DNA from: an uncultured Phascolarctobacterium sp.
GTDB lineage: Bacteria; Bacillota; Negativicutes; Acidaminococcales; Acidaminococcaceae
Assembly (NCBI GenBank): GCA_905200645.1
Contig: CAJKLD010000017.1
Span: forward strand, 1 to 51,223
Length of the DNA stretch: 51,223 nt
Reading direction: 5' to 3'
Below the pieces are notes generated by a model, which did not search any database, was not told the origin of the DNA, and worked only from the letters and a program-made list of their open reading frames with translations. Below are positions 1-7,921 of the stretch, one piece after another; within the stretch, counting starts at the first letter, position 1, and each line of letters starts with the position of its first letter. The translations under genes were made by a program, and so were the position numbers.

Positions 1-1
1 G

Positions 2-493
2 ATTAAAGCTTTGGCGGCAGATTTGAAATGCCGCTGCTGTGATGTTCCCAGCCGTTTGGAAGCATTGCATTGTGAAATGAAGGCTGTACAGAAAAAGGCT
101 GACGAATTGGCAGCAGAAATTGCTAAAGCCCAGGTTTCCAGCGTGGCAGATCAGGTAAAAGAAATTAAAGGCGTGCCTGTTCTGGTACAAAAGGTACAGG
201 CTGACAGCGTTGACGCTCTGCGTAATCTGGGCGACCAAATGCGCGACAAGGTTGGCGGCGTAGTAGTGCTGGCGGCAGTTATGGGAGAAAAGGTAAGCAT
301 TCTCACTATGGCCACTAAAGATGCCGTAGCAAAAGGCGCTCACTCCGGCAACATTGTGAAAGCAGTTGCTAAGCTGTGCGGCGGCGGCGGCGGCGGTCGT
401 CCCGATATGGCGCAGGCCGGTGCAAAGGACGTATCCAAGGTGGATGCTGCTTTGGCAGAGGCTCCTGCCATTATCGAAGCTATGCTGAAATAA
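2..493 (+). CDS. alaS: Alanyl-tRNA synthetase, C-terminal part (5' end cut by window)
   Basis: The reading frame is open from the first bases and ends with TAA at 491-493, so this is the last ~163 residues of a larger protein. The end carries the DHHA1-type C-terminal domain of AlaRS: an amphipathic helix, a segment on valine/metal-independent folding, then a glycine run (GGGGGGRPDMAQAG) typical of the AlaRS C-Ala domain, which helps hold tRNA-Ala. The catalytic and editing domains lie outside the window. A hairpin terminator follows directly, so this is the last gene of its unit. The identification rests on the Gly-rich RPDMAQAG signature and is firm. Confidence 0.95.
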   Translation: MKALAADLKCRCCDVPSRLEALHCEMKAVQKKADELAAEIAKAQVSSVADQVKEIKGVPVLVQKVQADSVDALRNLGDQMRDKVGGVVVLAAVMGEKVSILTMATKDAVAKGAHSGNIVKAVAKLCGGGGGGRPDMAQAGAKDVSKVDAALAEAPAIIEAMLK

Positions 494-508
494 TGAAATA
501 AAAAAATT

Positions 509-546
509 AAACCTCACCTATGTTTGTGCATGGGTGAGGTTTTGTT
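509..546 (+). terminator. Rho-independent terminator after alaS
   Basis: An 8-10 bp stem (ACCTCACC at 511-518 with GGTGAGGT at 533-540, flanked by AA/TT) closes a loop and runs into a short T-rich tail. It begins about 15 bases after the alaS stop. Confidence 0.85.
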
Positions 547-638
547 ATAGATAAAAATTTTTGCCGTAAAAGTCAACAGTACTTCATAAGTTATATATTA
601 TTTGTTTACACTTCTGCCACTCATTGGGCATAAGAATG

Positions 639-647
639 TGCTACAAT
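639..647 (+). promoter_or_regulatory. Extended -10 promoter of the orphan gene at 707
   Basis: TGC followed by TACAAT (642-647) forms an extended -10 about 60 bases before the start codon. No good -35 hexamer is seen at 17 bases, which is common with extended -10 promoters. Confidence 0.5.
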
Positions 648-706
648 ATAAATAGAAAAACACTACTTTATTATCAAACAGCATATTGGATAAGGAGTGA
701 AGGCCC

Positions 707-1153
707 ATGAGTTATGCTTATGATAAGGTGTATTTGAACAAGGCGCGTATCGCGTTAGGCAGAATGCTGGATTTTGCTGTATATAATTTAAAGTACGAGC
801 TCAGCGACTTTTTTGATATGTTTATTAAATCCGGTGTGGCTAAGCGTTTTGCTAAAGGCGAAGTAAAGCTTTTGGTTGGCATGTCCGGTGAGGATTTAGC
901 CTATGAGGTTTTGGAAAAATCCGGTATCAATATGCTGCGTATCAAGCCTAATTATGTAAGCACCAGCAGTGAAGAATACTGGACAGGCTGGGCAGTGGCC
1001 TTTTATCAATGGCAGAATGATATCAGCTTTGCCGATATTGTTAAGCACGTGCCGATTCAAAAAATAACCAAGCTTTTCACCTCCTATCGTGAAGTGGATA
1101 TTCGCTTGTTTTGTGACAAAATGGATAGCATGTACCAATTAAGTGGTAGCTAA
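707..1153 (+). CDS. Conserved hypothetical protein, 148 aa
   Basis: A soluble 148-residue protein with no signal peptide or membrane segment. ATG at 707 follows a good ribosome binding site (TAAGGAGTG) at the usual distance. The N-terminus (SYAYDKVYL...ALGRMLDFAVYNL...FFDMFIKSG) and the central EYWTGWAVAFYQW segment match from memory a small-protein family found in many gut Firmicutes, often beside DUF3990/DUF3791 proteins in what look like toxin-antitoxin-type loci. No such partner is present here; the gene stands alone between two terminators with its own promoter. No catalytic motif is visible. Function is unknown, and the DUF3990/DUF3791 association is recollection, not something seen in this window. 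Confidence 0.8.
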   Translation: MSYAYDKVYLNKARIALGRMLDFAVYNLKYELSDFFDMFIKSGVAKRFAKGEVKLLVGMSGEDLAYEVLEKSGINMLRIKPNYVSTSSEEYWTGWAVAFYQWQNDISFADIVKHVPIQKITKLFTSYREVDIRLFCDKMDSMYQLSGS

Positions 1154-1188
1154 GAGGGAGAGCAGAGTTCGCTTTCCCCATTAAATAC

Positions 1189-1219
1189 AGCGCTCAGAGG
1201 AAATTCTCTGGGCGCTTTT
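1189..1219 (+). terminator. Rho-independent terminator after the orphan gene
   Basis: GCGCTCAGAG and CTCTGGGCGC (about 1190-1215, one mismatch) form a strong stem followed by TTTT. Confidence 0.8.
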
Positions 1220-1225
1220 GCATAA

Positions 1226-1260
1226 TAAAAACCGCTGTCCTCGCGTAAGGGCAGCGGTTA
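1226..1260 (-). terminator. Rho-independent terminator of fba
   Basis: ACCGCTGTCC (1231-1240) pairs with GGGCAGCGGT (1249-1258, one G:T). Read on the minus strand the stem runs into a T-rich stretch at 1224-1230. It ends the leftward DUF896-rlu-fba unit. Confidence 0.8.
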
Positions 1261-1281
1261 ATTTTTAGTTTGATGTTTTAA

Positions 1282-2211
1282 TTACAGTCTATTGCTGCTG
1301 TTTAAAACGTCGTGGATTTTGTGAGCAACCATATCCTGAATAGCTTGACGAGCAGGTTTCAGATATTGACGGGGGTCAAAATCAGCAGGATTTTCTACTA
1401 AATGCTTGCGGATGGAAGCAGTCATTGCCAAACGCAGGTCGGTGTCGATGTTAATTTTGCAAACGCCGAATTTGCCTGCACGCAGCAGCATGTCCTCGGG
1501 AACGCCTTGAGCGCCGTCCAGCTTGCCGCCGTATTTATTGCATTCTTCTACGAAAGAGGGGATAACGGTGGAAGCGCCATGCAGAACCAGCGGGAAGCCA
1601 GGAAGCAGGTTGGTGATTTTTTCCAAACGAGCAAAGTCAAGCTCCGGTTTGCCCTTAAATTTATAAGCACCGTGGCTGGTGCCGATGGCGATAGCCAGGG
1701 AGTCGCAACCGGTACGCTCCACGAATTCTACAGCTTGATCAGGATCAGTGTAGGTAGCGTCTTTAGCAGCAACCTTAACAGCGTCTTCTACGCCTGCCAG
1801 TTTGCCTAATTCAGCTTCAACAACAACGCCGCGCTCGTGAGCATATTCAACTACACGACGTGTCATTTCAATATTTTCCTCAAAAGGATGCTTGCTGCCG
1901 TCAATCATAACAGAGGTAAAGCCACCGTCAACGCAGGCCTTGCAGATTTCAAAATCTTCGCCGTGATCCAAATGCAGGCAGATAGGCAGACCAGTATCTT
2001 CTACAGCAGCCTCAACTAATTTCATCAGATAAATGTGGTTTGCGTACTTACGCGCACCGGCGCTGACTTGCAAAATCAACGGAGATTGTTCAGCTTTGGC
2101 AGCCGCCACGATACCTTGGATAATCTCCATATTGTTTACGTTGAAAGCACCAACTGCATAGTGACCTTCATAAGCTTTTTTAAACATTTCAGTAGATGTT
2201 ACTAAAGGCAT
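1282..2211 (-). CDS. fba: Class II fructose-bisphosphate aldolase
   Basis: Zinc-dependent cytosolic enzyme that reversibly cleaves fructose 1,6-bisphosphate to dihydroxyacetone phosphate and glyceraldehyde 3-phosphate, serving glycolysis and gluconeogenesis. The 309-residue length fits the class II family. HLDHGED near residue 80 holds the catalytic Asp and a zinc His; VVEAELG, AIGTSHG, LVLHGAS and KINIDTDLR are the other family blocks, including zinc ligands and phosphate-binding loops. ATG at 2211 follows AAGGAGG. A promoter-like TGCTATAAT sits about 65 bases upstream, just past the end of the preceding pseudouridine synthase gene, so fba may be transcribed both from its own promoter and by read-through. 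A terminator lies right behind it. Confidence 0.97.
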   Translation of the reverse strand: MPLVTSTEMFKKAYEGHYAVGAFNVNNMEIIQGIVAAAKAEQSPLILQVSAGARKYANHIYLMKLVEAAVEDTGLPICLHLDHGEDFEICKACVDGGFTSVMIDGSKHPFEENIEMTRRVVEYAHERGVVVEAELGKLAGVEDAVKVAAKDATYTDPDQAVEFVERTGCDSLAIAIGTSHGAYKFKGKPELDFARLEKITNLLPGFPLVLHGASTVIPSFVEECNKYGGKLDGAQGVPEDMLLRAGKFGVCKINIDTDLRLAMTASIRKHLVENPADFDPRQYLKPARQAIQDMVAHKIHDVLNSSNRL

Positions 2212-2276
2212 TAAAATTCCTCCTTAATTATCAGCCAAGGCGCAGCTCGGCTGAGTTATGCTATTTCTATATTCTA

Positions 2277-2285
2277 ATTATAGCA
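2277..2285 (-). promoter_or_regulatory. Extended -10 promoter of fba
   Basis: On the minus strand TGCTATAAT reads as a perfect extended -10. The -35 region is poor. It lies between the upstream gene's stop and fba. Confidence 0.6.
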
Positions 2286-2298
2286 CACTATTTGCTTT

Positions 2299-2967
2299 TT
2301 AGTATAGTATTTTTCGCAAATCCTTGGGTAAATCGCGAGTAATTTCCAACGGCGTGTCACCGACGGGATGACTAAAGGCCAAACGGTAAGCGTGCAGCGC
2401 GTGGCGGGTTTGGGGGCCGGGAGTGCCGTAAAGATTATCATTGACCAGCGGATGACCAAGATAAGCCATGTGCACGCGGATTTGGTGCGTGCGGCCGGTG
2501 AATAAACGCAGGCGCAGCAGCGTGTTTTTGCCGTAATAACCTAAAACGGTATAAGCAGTTTGCGCGCTTTTGCCGTGCTGGAAATCCACACAGCGTTCAA
2601 TAATACTGCCTTCCTTGCGGGCAATGGGCGCGTCAATTAGACCGGTGGCTTGCTGCACGTGACCTTGAGCAATCGCCAGATATTCTTTCACCACCTGCTG
2701 CTGGCTAAGCCAAAACTGAACAACAGGCTCTTTGGCGAAAATCACTAAGCCTGATGTATTGCGGTCGAGACGTGATACCGGATGAATGTCGGCGTTGATT
2801 TGCTTAGCTGCGTAATAATTTTTTACAAAATCGTACAAGGTACAGCCACTTTCGTTGACCGTAGGATGTACCAGCATCCCGGCAGGCTTATCAATCACTA
2901 ACAGATAATCGTCCTCAAAAGCAATCATGCTCTGTGTTAAACAGGGAGTAAAAAAATGTTCAGTCAT
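2299..2967 (-). CDS. RluA-family pseudouridine synthase (no S4 domain)
   Basis: Converts uridine to pseudouridine in rRNA or tRNA. The family's catalytic block is SRLDRNTSGLVIFAK, with the nucleophilic Asp in RLDRNTSG. The second signature is RLFTGRTHQIRVHMAYLGHPLVND. At 222 residues it is the short form with no N-terminal S4 RNA-binding domain, so the exact target (RluA-, RluC- or TruC-like) cannot be read from sequence. Its ATG overlaps by one base the stop of the DUF896 gene upstream, which points to translational coupling; fba follows downstream in the same direction. Confidence 0.9.
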   Translation of the reverse strand: MTEHFFTPCLTQSMIAFEDDYLLVIDKPAGMLVHPTVNESGCTLYDFVKNYYAAKQINADIHPVSRLDRNTSGLVIFAKEPVVQFWLSQQQVVKEYLAIAQGHVQQATGLIDAPIARKEGSIIERCVDFQHGKSAQTAYTVLGYYGKNTLLRLRLFTGRTHQIRVHMAYLGHPLVNDNLYGTPGPQTRHALHAYRLAFSHPVGDTPLEITRDLPKDLRKILY

Positions 2968-3158
2968 TAGTTAAGCGTAGTGGGATTTTTGTCAACCACT
3001 TCAATGTTATCTAATTGGTTTTTAAGCTGTCCGCGGATATTTTCCAAATACAGCTTATACAGCTCTTTTTGTTCTGCCTGCTCCTCGGCGGTTAAGCCTG
3101 CGGTTTTCTTTTTGTGTGCCAGCTCGTTAATGCGGGCAATCATTTTGTTTATTTCCAT
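2967..3158 (-). CDS. DUF896 (YnzC-like) small protein
   Basis: A 63-residue helical protein starting MEINKMIARINELAHKKK, matching the N-terminal helix-hairpin of the YnzC/UPF0291 family, with LTAEEQAEQ and a YLENIRGQLKNQLDNIEVVD C-terminal half. The start is set at the ATG at 3158: a GAGGAG lies 8 bases upstream, while the in-frame GTG nine bases earlier would overlap that binding site. In Bacillus relatives are SOS-linked small proteins of unclear function. First gene of the leftward unit with rluA-type synthase and fba. Confidence 0.88.
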   Translation of the reverse strand: MEINKMIARINELAHKKKTAGLTAEEQAEQKELYKLYLENIRGQLKNQLDNIEVVDKNPTTLN

Positions 3159-3189
3159 GAGTGTCACTCCTCAAAAAATACTTATATAT

Positions 3190-3218
3190 ATTATAACAAA
3201 GTAGGAGAAGGGGAGCAA
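3190..3218 (-). promoter_or_regulatory. Promoter of the DUF896-rlu-fba unit
   Basis: On the minus strand: -35 TTGCTC (3213-3218), 17-base spacer, -10 TATAAT (3190-3195) preceded by TGT, giving an extended -10. Confidence 0.75.
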
Positions 3219-3234
3219 GAAGCAGTCTGCTTTA

Positions 3235-3263
3235 TTGACTGAATATGCTATTTATGCTATTAT
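3235..3263 (+). promoter_or_regulatory. Promoter of the ABC importer, with tandem repeat in the spacer
   Basis: -35 TTGACT (3235-3240), 17-base spacer, -10 TATTAT (3258-3263) with TGC before it. The spacer and -10 are built from two directly adjacent copies of TATGCTATT (3244-3252 and 3253-3261). Confidence 0.75.
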
Positions 3264-3295
3264 GATATAAGTGTTAATAAGAATTTTTACTAGAG

Positions 3296-3350
3296 TTGCT
3301 GAAAGCTTAATCATAAACTAAATAGTAATTTATGTTGAGGCATTCAGCAA
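3296..3350 (+). promoter_or_regulatory. Structured 5' leader of the ABC importer
   Basis: TTGCTGAA (3296-3303) pairs perfectly with TTCAGCAA (3343-3350), and inside this CATAAA (3312-3317) pairs with TTTATG (3329-3334). The ribosome binding site GAGG begins 7 bases after the outer stem. I do not see a cobalamin riboswitch B12 box here. It could be an RNA switch, a protein-binding site or a stabilising hairpin. Confidence 0.5.
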
Positions 3351-3368
3351 TAATATGAGGTGAAATAT

Positions 3369-4325
3369 ATGCTGTGGAAAAAGCTAGCCTGCATTTGTAT
3401 GTGTGCTGCTGCATTGGTGGCTGTCGGTTGCGGCGGTGGCAGCAAGGAAACGACCGTAGATACAAGTAAGGCTTATTTAACTTTAAAAGATGCTGCGGGA
3501 CGGCAGGTGGTTTTACAAGCTAAACCGGAACGTGTTGTGAGTCTTAGTCCTTCTTATCTGGGAATGATTGACGCTGTAGGCGGCAAAATTGTCGGCCGCG
3601 CAACCTCTAAGGTAGGCGTTATTCCTGATTCTATGAAAGCGGCGCCGGAGGTTGGCCTTGTTTTTAATATCAATATGGAAAGCCTGGTCGCTTTAAAGCC
3701 TGACTTAGTTTTGGCAGGACGCAATCAGCACGAAAAATTTGTTCCTTTGCTGGAATCTAATAAAATAAATGTTATTGAGTTTGACGCCAAAACTTTTGAC
3801 GAAGTAAAACAGACGGTAAAGATATTAGGAGATATTTACGGTTCCCCGGAAAAAGCTAAGGCTGAAAACGAGCTTTTAGATAAGCAGATAAGCGCTATAA
3901 CTAGCAAACTTCCAAATGACAAAAAGCGCATTGTTATTATGCACGCAACTGCCAGCAGCGTTACAGTTGAGGGTTCTCACAGTATTGCAGGCTGTGTCAG
4001 CGATATTCTGGGATTTGAGAATGTGGCTGCTGCTGCCTTAAATGGTAAATCCGATAAAACTCCTTACAGTATGGAAAGCCTTGTAGGACAAAATCCTGAT
4101 TTGATTTTTATTACCTCCATGGGCAAGGCAGAAGAAATAGAAAATCGTTTACGTATGGATTTTAAGAAAAATCCTGCTTGGAGCAGTCTGGCTGCTGTGC
4201 AGCAGGGCAAGGTTTATGTGCTGCCGGAAAAGTTATTTTTGCTCAATCCGGGTTTGCGCTATCCGGAAGCTGTAAAATATATGGCTCAACAGGTATATCC
4301 AGAGGTTTTTAAGAATGGCAAATAA
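3369..4325 (+). CDS. ABC importer substrate-binding lipoprotein (BtuF/FecB-type)
   Basis: Captures a metal chelate outside the inner membrane and delivers it to the permease encoded next. The start is placed at ATG 3369 (318 aa), 8 bases after GAGG; the in-frame GTG at 3360 overlaps the binding site. A hydrophobic signal ends in a lipobox (VAVGC|GGG), so it is lipid-anchored. Two lobes of the TroA/BtuF fold follow: RVVSLSPSYLGMIDAVG near residue 55 and MESLVALKPDLVLA near 110, then an interlobe helix, then ESLVGQNPDLIFIT and a C-terminal YPEAVKYMAQQVYPEVF. Substrate could be cobalamin, haem or a ferric siderophore; sequence alone does not decide. Its 3' end overlaps the permease gene by 11 bases. 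Confidence 0.9.
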   Translation: MLWKKLACICMCAAALVAVGCGGGSKETTVDTSKAYLTLKDAAGRQVVLQAKPERVVSLSPSYLGMIDAVGGKIVGRATSKVGVIPDSMKAAPEVGLVFNINMESLVALKPDLVLAGRNQHEKFVPLLESNKINVIEFDAKTFDEVKQTVKILGDIYGSPEKAKAENELLDKQISAITSKLPNDKKRIVIMHATASSVTVEGSHSIAGCVSDILGFENVAAAALNGKSDKTPYSMESLVGQNPDLIFITSMGKAEEIENRLRMDFKKNPAWSSLAAVQQGKVYVLPEKLFLLNPGLRYPEAVKYMAQQVYPEVFKNGK

Positions 4326-5337
4326 AGAATTGGACGCAGCAGCGGAGCATTTTGGTATTAACCGTACTGCTTGGCGTTTGAGCATTTTAATATTGTTTTT
4401 GTTTTTGGCTTTGCTAGGCTCCTTTTTGAGTTTGACTAAAGGTTCCAGCGTAATCACTATGGAGCAGATTGTAGAGATATTGCTGCATCCCGGCAGCGAT
4501 CCGCAAAGCCAAATTATCTGGAACATTCGTATGCCACGTACTATTGTAGGGGCTTTGGTAGGTATCAATTTATCTTTGTCCGGCGCGATTTTGCAGGCTA
4601 TTATGCGTAATCCTTTGGCAGACCCGCATATTATCGGTATTTCCAGCGGTGCAGGCTTAGCTGGCGTAGTAATTATGATTTTATTTCCGGCCTTGGAATA
4701 TTTAATTACTCCCGTGGCTTTTGTGGGTGCTATGCTGGCGGCGGTCTGTATTTATATTTTAGCTTGGAAAAATGGTATTAAGCCGGTGCGGATTATTTTG
4801 GCAGGCGTCGCGGTGTCGGCTTTTTTGAGCGCGGGTATCAGCGGCTTGATGATTTTTTATAGCGATAGGGTGCACGGCGCTTTAATGTGGATGGTTGGCG
4901 GTTTAGCTGCTAGAAGCTGGCCTCATGTAAATATTATTCTGCCTTATGCTGCCATAGGTTTAGTTTTGGCTTTGGGCAGCGCTGCTTATCTTAACATTTT
5001 ACAATTAGGCGACGAAATGGCTAGAGGTTTAGGCATCAACGTAGAGGTGACACGCATTGTCATGACGGCGATTGCAGCGCTTTTGGCAGCCAGTGCTGTC
5101 AGCGTGGTAGGCCTTTTAGGCTTTGTAGGCTTGGTTGTGCCCCATGCAGCGCGGCTTTTGATTGGCAGTGATTATCGCTTTCTGCTGCCGGCAGCAGCGC
5201 TTTTAGGTATTGCTATTGTCACTTTTAGCGATACCTTTGCCAGAGTTATTTTTGCGCCGATTGAGTTGCCCGTAGGTATTATTATGGCCTTTTTAGGCGC
5301 GCCCTTCTTTCTGTTTTTGTTAAGGAGGGAAATCTAA
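4315..5337 (+). CDS. ABC importer permease (BtuC/FecCD family)
   Basis: Inner-membrane permease of 340 residues with about ten hydrophobic segments. Family hallmarks are RMPRTIVGALVGINLSLSGAILQAIMRNPLADPHIIGISSGAGL near residue 65-110 and GFVGLVVPHAARLLIGSD near 275, the cytoplasmic helix that docks on the ATPase. The N-terminal ~20 residues are hydrophilic and lie in the cytoplasm. Start ATG overlaps the end of the binding-protein gene, and the stop overlaps the ATG of the ATPase gene (TAATGA), so all three are translationally coupled. Confidence 0.95.
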   Translation: MANKELDAAAEHFGINRTAWRLSILILFLFLALLGSFLSLTKGSSVITMEQIVEILLHPGSDPQSQIIWNIRMPRTIVGALVGINLSLSGAILQAIMRNPLADPHIIGISSGAGLAGVVIMILFPALEYLITPVAFVGAMLAAVCIYILAWKNGIKPVRIILAGVAVSAFLSAGISGLMIFYSDRVHGALMWMVGGLAARSWPHVNIILPYAAIGLVLALGSAAYLNILQLGDEMARGLGINVEVTRIVMTAIAALLAASAVSVVGLLGFVGLVVPHAARLLIGSDYRFLLPAAALLGIAIVTFSDTFARVIFAPIELPVGIIMAFLGAPFFLFLLRREI

Positions 5338-6122
5338 TGACGGCAATTTTATCTGCTCATGGTATTGATGTAGGTATCAATAAAAAAATAATTGTTCACA
5401 ATTTATCTTTAGATATTCCCGAAGGTAAAATTACGGCTATTATCGGGCCTAACGGCTGTGGCAAAAGTACAACTTTAAAAGCTGTTTCGCGCATTTGGCC
5501 GCTGGAAAAGGGCAGTATTACCTTTAAAGGTAAAGATATTCGGAGCTTTAGCCATCGAGAATTTGCCCAGTGTATGGCTATTTTAACTCAATCACCTCAG
5601 GCACCTACTGATTTGACGGTACAGGACTTGGTAGAGATGGGGCGCTTTCCTCATCGCGGCTTTTTGGGCAGAGGGGATAAAGACGACGCTAAGCATGTAG
5701 AATGGGCATTGGAGCAAACCAATATGGCAGGTATGCGCCATCGTTTGTTGCATACTTTGAGCGGCGGCGAGCGTCAGCGGGCGTGGATTGCTATGGCTTT
5801 GGCACAAAGGCCGCAGGTGCTTTTATTGGACGAGCCGACCACTTATTTAGATATTTGTCATCAGCTGGAGGTTATGCAGCTTTTGGTAAAGCTGAATAGA
5901 GAATTAGGATTAACTGTGGTGATGGTTATTCATGAATTAAATCATGCTATTCAATATGCCGATTATGTGGCGGTGATTAAAGCCGGACGCTTAGTAACTT
6001 GTGGTGAACCTAAAGAAATTCTTACCTCCAAGCTATTGGCAGAGGTGTTTAAGGTGCAGGCCGATGAATTTGTCTGCAGCAACGGCTTGAGAGCTTTAGT
6101 TCCCGTTGATTTATGCAAATAA
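5337..6122 (+). CDS. ABC importer ATP-binding protein (BtuD/FecE type)
   Basis: Cytoplasmic ATPase of 261 residues driving the importer. Walker A GPNGCGKST is near residue 37, the Q-loop LTQSPQAP near 85, the ABC signature LSGGERQRAWIAMALAQ near 140, Walker B LLLDEPTTYLD near 165 and the H-loop VIHELNH near 197. The family length is normal and all catalytic positions are present. Last gene of the importer operon; a bidirectional terminator follows 15 bases on. Confidence 0.95.
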   Translation: MTAILSAHGIDVGINKKIIVHNLSLDIPEGKITAIIGPNGCGKSTTLKAVSRIWPLEKGSITFKGKDIRSFSHREFAQCMAILTQSPQAPTDLTVQDLVEMGRFPHRGFLGRGDKDDAKHVEWALEQTNMAGMRHRLLHTLSGGERQRAWIAMALAQRPQVLLLDEPTTYLDICHQLEVMQLLVKLNRELGLTVVMVIHELNHAIQYADYVAVIKAGRLVTCGEPKEILTSKLLAEVFKVQADEFVCSNGLRALVPVDLCK

Positions 6123-6136
6123 AATTTAGAAAATAA

Positions 6137-6180
6137 AAAAGCCAGTGTTTCACTTTTTAATAGAGGAAACACTGGCTTTT
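6137..6180. terminator. Bidirectional terminator between the ABC importer and hydrogenase
   Basis: A perfect 14-bp stem (AAAAGCCAGTGTTT at 6137-6150 with AAACACTGGCTTTT at 6167-6180) with A-rich and T-rich flanks serves the two converging operons. Confidence 0.9.
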
Positions 6181-6193
6181 AAGCGTTTTAAAA

Positions 6194-7921
6194 TTATATT
6201 AAGTAATTTTTCTCTTTCAAGTGGTCGGAGTGGAGCAGGTGCTCGGCTCTTTCACTTAAAGGCTTGTCTAAATATTCTTTGTAGAGGGTGACTACATCGG
6301 GATTATTGTGGGATTGACGCAAAGGACGTTCAACATCTAATTTGTAAAGCTTTTTACCCAGCATAGCTGCTCGTTCTTCGCCGTCATGAATAGGCTGACC
6401 GCCGCCGCCAACGCAGCCGCCGGGGCAGGCCATAACCTCTACAAAGTCGTAATGGACTTTGCCTGCTTGCAAATCTTCCAAAAGACGCTCCGCATTGCCT
6501 AAGCCGCTGACGGTGCAGGTGCGCAGGGTTTTACCGGCGATAGTAAATTCACGCACTTTGCGTCCCGCTTCGCCGCGAACGTCTAAGAAAGCGTCATTAG
6601 GCGCTTCGCTGCCGGTGAGGGCAAAATATGCGGTACGCAGAGCCGCTTCCATTACGCCGCCCGTAACGCCGAAAATAACTGCGGCGCCGGTGCTCTTGCC
6701 CAAAGGATTATCAAATTCTTCTTCCGGCAGAGTAGCGGGGTTGATGTGTTCTGCACGCAGTAGGCGCACTAATTCGCGGGTGGTCAAAACGATGTCAACG
6801 TCATGAGTGCCGCTGCTGCGCATGGAAAGCAAGCCGGCTTCACGTTTTTTAGAAACGCAGGGCATGACGGAGACGGAGCATATTTCCTTAGGTTGCAAGC
6901 CTTTCTTTTCGGCAAAATAGGACTTTAACAGAGCGCCGAAAATCTGCTGGGGAGATTTGGTGGTAGAAAGGTTACCTACAAAAGCAGGGAATTTTTTGGT
7001 TACATAGCTAACCCAGCCGGGGCAGCAGGAAGTGAACATGGGCCATTTGTGAGCGTCCGGATTTTGTAGACGCTCTAACAGCTCGTTGGCTTCTTCCATG
7101 ATGGTTACGTCGGCAGCAAAGTTGGTATCAAAAACATAATCAAAACCAACTCTGCGCAGAGCTGCTGCCATGCGTCCTTCGGTAGCCATTTCTTCCGGCA
7201 TGTTGAAGGCTTCTGCCCAGGCTGTACGAACGGCGGGAGCTACCTGCACAGCAGTTACCTTGGAGCTGTCTGCCAGCGCTTCATAAATTTTAGGCACATC
7301 GTTGCGCTCCTTTAAAGCGCCAACGGGGCAGTGGGTGATACACTGACCGCAAAGGCTGCAATCGGAATCTTCAATAGATATGTTGCCTGCTACGTCAACG
7401 GTAGTACGGGAACCGGTGTTCTGTACATCCCAAATGTGCAGAGCTTGTACCTTGTCGCAGATTTGTACGCAGCGCATACATTTAATGCACTTTTTAGAAT
7501 CGCGGATTAAGGGAAAATCTTGATTCCAAGGAGTATCAACTACCTGACGTTCAAAAGGAATATCGTAAATGCCTAAATCGTTGGATAATTTTTGCAGGCT
7601 GCAGTTGCCGCTGCGCACACAGGTTGCGCATAGGCAGTCGTGCTGGGAAAGGATAAACTCCACATTGGTGCGGCGGATACTGCGCGCTTTGGGAGAATTA
7701 GTAAATACTACCAAACCTTCCTGAACGGGAGTAGTACAGGAGGTAACAACACGGTTTTGACCTTGAATTTCTACAACGCAGACTTTGCAGGCGCTGATTT
7801 CGTTGATATCTTTTAAAAAGCACAGGCGGGGAATGTCAATGCCGACGGTGGCAGCAGCCTCCATAATTGTAGTGCCTTCGGGAACGGAAACTTTTAAGCC
7901 GTCAATAGTCAGGTTTACCAT
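6194..7921 (-). CDS. [FeFe]-hydrogenase catalytic subunit (group A2-like)
   Basis: Interconverts protons and H2 at the H-cluster; 575 residues, cytosolic. An N-terminal [2Fe-2S] ferredoxin domain has ligands C34, C45, C48 and C62. A His/Cys [4Fe-4S] motif (HDCLCATCVRSGNC) follows near residue 94, then two [4Fe-4S] motifs CIKCMRC and CSLCGQC. The H-cluster motifs are TSCCPGW, MPCVSKKRE and MACPGGCVGGGGQP, all with the required cysteines, including the proton-relay Cys of TSCCPGW, so the enzyme should be active. Its start overlaps by 7 bases the end of the NuoF/GltD-like gene upstream, giving a tight two-gene unit. Pairing with a GltD-like flavoprotein is the mark of the 'glutamate-synthase-linked' group A2 enzymes. 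Physiological direction (H2 production or uptake) is not readable. Confidence 0.95.
   Translation of the reverse strand: MVNLTIDGLKVSVPEGTTIMEAAATVGIDIPRLCFLKDINEISACKVCVVEIQGQNRVVTSCTTPVQEGLVVFTNSPKARSIRRTNVEFILSQHDCLCATCVRSGNCSLQKLSNDLGIYDIPFERQVVDTPWNQDFPLIRDSKKCIKCMRCVQICDKVQALHIWDVQNTGSRTTVDVAGNISIEDSDCSLCGQCITHCPVGALKERNDVPKIYEALADSSKVTAVQVAPAVRTAWAEAFNMPEEMATEGRMAAALRRVGFDYVFDTNFAADVTIMEEANELLERLQNPDAHKWPMFTSCCPGWVSYVTKKFPAFVGNLSTTKSPQQIFGALLKSYFAEKKGLQPKEICSVSVMPCVSKKREAGLLSMRSSGTHDVDIVLTTRELVRLLRAEHINPATLPEEEFDNPLGKSTGAAVIFGVTGGVMEAALRTAYFALTGSEAPNDAFLDVRGEAGRKVREFTIAGKTLRTCTVSGLGNAERLLEDLQAGKVHYDFVEVMACPGGCVGGGGQPIHDGEERAAMLGKKLYKLDVERPLRQSHNNPDVVTLYKEYLDKPLSERAEHLLHSDHLKEKNYLI

Noticed and set aside
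370..400. GGC repeat in alaS as a microsatellite of interest
   Set aside because: It encodes the ordinary glycine run of the AlaRS C-terminal domain.
896..1138. Reverse-strand open frame inside the orphan gene
   Set aside because: It is the antisense shadow of a gene with a good binding site, promoter and terminator, and the translated sequence has no family character.
3240..3368. Cobalamin riboswitch before the ABC importer
   Set aside because: The leader is only about 100 bases and contains no B12-box-like GCCACTG core, so I call it a structured leader of unknown type.
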